Shown here piece by piece: positions 4,843-6,658 of a DNA stretch of 6,658 nucleotides. A program made the position numbers and the translations under genes. Below the pieces are notes generated by a model. The model was not told the DNA's origin, searched no databases, and saw only the letters and a program-made list of their open reading frames with translations. This DNA comes from JANYJA01 sp038229055 (GTDB taxonomy: Bacteria; Acidobacteriota; Terriglobia; Bryobacterales; Bryobacteraceae): NCBI GenBank assembly GCA_038229055.1, contig JBBROU010000179.1:1-6658 (forward strand). Direction: 5' to 3'. The first letter of the stretch is position 1. Every line of letters begins with the position of its first letter.

Positions 4843-6658
4843 TTACATATAATCGGGCACTTCGATGCCGAGGATATGCAGCGTCCGATCAAGCTGCGCG
4901 CGGAAGTATTCCGTCATCCACAGCAGGAACACCTTCTTTTCCCGGTCGGCTTCGCCCAGAATCGGGTATTGGTGGTAAAAATTGTTAAACGTTTGTGCGA
5001 GCTGAAAGGCGAACCGCGCGACGTGCGCCGGCTCTCCGGCGGCAATCGCTTTTTCCACGGCGGTATCGGCTTTCGAGGCTGCCAACAGCATCTGCCAGAA
5101 ATCTTCGGACGACAATTGCCGCGCGATGGCTTCGCGCGAGAGTTCCGTCGAGAAATCCGGCATCGCTTCGCCGCGAGCCTCCATCTTACGCATGATGTTG
5201 CGGGCGCGCACTGCCGCGTACTGCACGTATGGCCCGGTCTCGCCCTCGAAGCTCAAGGCTTCCCCGAAGTCGAACGCAATGACCGTCGTGCGCGTGTACT
5301 TCAAGAGGAAGTAGCGGAGTGCGCCTATGGCAATTTGCGAAGCGATGTAGCGCTGTTTTTCGGCAGAATCCTCAGGATGCCGCGAGGCCACTTCACGCAA
5401 TGCCGTTTCGATCAGCTTGTCAATCAGATCATCGGCTTTGACGCCGAGACCCTTGCGGCCCGACACCTCGATATAGGGCTTCTTGCGATCTTCCTCGGAT
5501 AGCGCAATGCCGAGATCGACGCAGCAGCGCGGCGAGAGGGCGACCATTTCGTAGGAGAAATGAATCGACTCATCGGCCTGCGCTTTGGCGCCGAGCGCTT
5601 TGAGCCCTGCGACGACGACGTCCTGCAGATAGGACTGGCGAACATCGATTACGTTGTAGACGCGAGTGGCGTGGCCGAAATCGGGATGGGGGCCGGCAGG
5701 TTCGTCGGTGGTCACCCAGACCTCGTGACCGTCGCTATAAGCGATTAACTTTCTGTAGAAAAAATCCTTGCCGAGAAGGCCGAATTTCCAAAGCTGGTAT
5801 GCGATATCTTTTCCGACGTAAGTAACGGTGCCATTGGAGCGGACGATGACTTTGCTGTCTTCAGATTCCGCGGAGAAGGAGGCGGCGGGCATCACCCAGC
5901 AGCCCGCATTCTTGCCTTCGGTTTCGAGATAAATCGCCCCAGTCTGCTTGAGTAATTCATAGGCGGCAGCCCAGAATTGGAGGTGGAGAATTTCGCTCTC
6001 GCGCGGGAGAACGTCATAAGTGACGTCCAGACGCAGCATGGTTTTGAGGTGCGCTTGCACAATCGCATCGGCGACCAGATGCCCCATTTCGGCAAGATCG
6101 CCGGTGCCGGCTTCGATGGCGTGCAATGTCTCGGCGCGCCAGGCATTCTTCGTTTCGGGATCGTCGGCATAATGCTGCGAAGTGCGCGCGTAGAGGTCCC
6201 AGCAGAGAAAGTCGAATCGAGTGGTTGCGATCAGGGTGCGGACGTCGGCGGCCGTTTTGTGTTCGAGGAAATGGAATCCCGCGACCACGTCCGCAACTTG
6301 CACGCCGGTATTGTCGATATAGTTTTGAACCTCGACGCGCTGCCCGCCAGAACGCAGCATGCGCACGAAGGTGTCCCCGAGAACCGCGTTGCGCAGGTGC
6401 CCGATGTGCGCGGCTTTGTTGGGATTGATGTTGGTGTGCTCGACGACAATCTTGCCCGTGCTGGCCGGCTCGGCAGATGCAGGCTGACGCAGCATTTCCG
6501 CGTAGGCTGCGCGATCTAGGCGAATGTTGATGTACCCTCCGCCCGCAATTTCCATGGACGCGACGCCCGGCAGCGTTCCGATTTCGTCCACCAGTTCAGC
6601 GGCGATCTTCCTCGGCTGCTGCTTCAGTTGCTTCGAAAGCTGGAACGCCGCCGGCACG
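4843..6658 (-). CDS. argS: Arginyl-tRNA synthetase, N terminus beyond the right edge
   Basis: ArgRS charges tRNA-Arg with arginine in the cytoplasm using ATP; it is a class I enzyme. About 605 residues are visible. Counting from the first full codon, the start of the sequence is the tail of the N-terminal tRNA-binding Add-1 domain (AAFQLSKQLKQQPRKIA). The catalytic core carries VVEHTNINPNKAAHIGHLRN (71-90) with the HIGH signature at 84-87. The KMSKS loop has the ArgRS-type variant VSGRKGLGVKADDLID (398-413), with Val in place of the usual Met. EGETGPYVQYAAVRARNI (471-488) opens the helical anticodon-binding (DALR) domain, which ends HILGIEVPDYM. The first codon in the window, GTG at 6657-6655, is an internal Val, not the start; roughly 50-65 residues should lie outside. 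The gene appears intact and housekeeping in character. Its promoter is not visible. It is convergent with the small broken gene. Confidence 0.97.
   Translation of the reverse strand, partial: VPAAFQLSKQLKQQPRKIAAELVDEIGTLPGVASMEIAGGGYINIRLDRAAYAEMLRQPASAEPASTGKIVVEHTNINPNKAAHIGHLRNAVLGDTFVRMLRSGGQRVEVQNYIDNTGVQVADVVAGFHFLEHKTAADVRTLIATTRFDFLCWDLYARTSQHYADDPETKNAWRAETLHAIEAGTGDLAEMGHLVADAIVQAHLKTMLRLDVTYDVLPRESEILHLQFWAAAYELLKQTGAIYLETEGKNAGCWVMPAASFSAESEDSKVIVRSNGTVTYVGKDIAYQLWKFGLLGKDFFYRKLIAYSDGHEVWVTTDEPAGPHPDFGHATRVYNVIDVRQSYLQDVVVAGLKALGAKAQADESIHFSYEMVALSPRCCVDLGIALSEEDRKKPYIEVSGRKGLGVKADDLIDKLIETALREVASRHPEDSAEKQRYIASQIAIGALRYFLLKYTRTTVIAFDFGEALSFEGETGPYVQYAAVRARNIMRKMEARGEAMPDFSTELSREAIARQLSSEDFWQMLLAASKADTAVEKAIAAGEPAHVARFAFQLAQTFNNFYHQYPILGEADREKKVFLLWMTEYFRAQLDRTLHILGIEVPDYM

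Noticed and set aside
4876..5502. Plus-strand open frame (about 208 codons) opposite argS
   Set aside because: It is antisense to the conserved catalytic and C-terminal parts of ArgRS and has no recognisable domain.
6655..6657. GTG as the start of argS
   Set aside because: It encodes an internal residue of the Add-1 domain (VPAAFQLSKQL); ArgRS normally has some 50-65 more residues before this point.

Overview
The window looks like GC-rich bacterial chromosome, most likely from a soil-type Acidobacteriota. That placement is an inference: it rests on the style of the ArgRS, the HDOD regulator and the small membrane/coiled-coil protein, and there is no rRNA or other marker to confirm it. Gene packing is tight. 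No phage, insertion sequence, CRISPR array, tRNA or rRNA is visible. Most of the window is ordinary metabolic and housekeeping sequence, and I do not see a convincing new multi-gene system.

Layout from left to right. (1) Positions 1-108, minus strand: the first 36 codons of a probable secreted protein that runs off the left edge. (2) 213-1505, minus: a full-length LarA-like (DUF2088, lactate racemase domain) protein that keeps residues resembling the nickel-pincer cofactor ligands. (3) 1581-2858, plus, divergent from the previous gene: a regulator with a degenerate N-terminal HD-like half and a C-terminal HDOD domain. (4) 2863-4488, minus, convergent with the regulator (4-bp gap): an L-lactate permease of the LctP/LldP family. 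(5) 4534-4836, plus, divergent from the permease: a small one-helix membrane plus coiled-coil protein interrupted by one in-frame TGA. (6) 4843-6658, minus, convergent with the small gene (6-bp gap): argS, arginyl-tRNA synthetase, cut at its N terminus by the right edge.

The one functional theme is 2-hydroxyacid use. A probable lactate or other 2-hydroxyacid racemase and a lactate permease lie about 1.4 kb apart on the same strand, separated by the HDOD signalling gene. They are not in one operon. Both lack a clear Shine-Dalgarno sequence and carry an extended -10-like motif (TGATATAAT and TGATATCAT) just upstream of the ATG, which suggests leaderless or very short-leader transcripts.

The items most worth a second look are the broken small gene with its 12-bp tandem duplication over the start codon, the leaderless-looking promoters, the racemase/permease pair, and the degenerate HD half of the HDOD protein.
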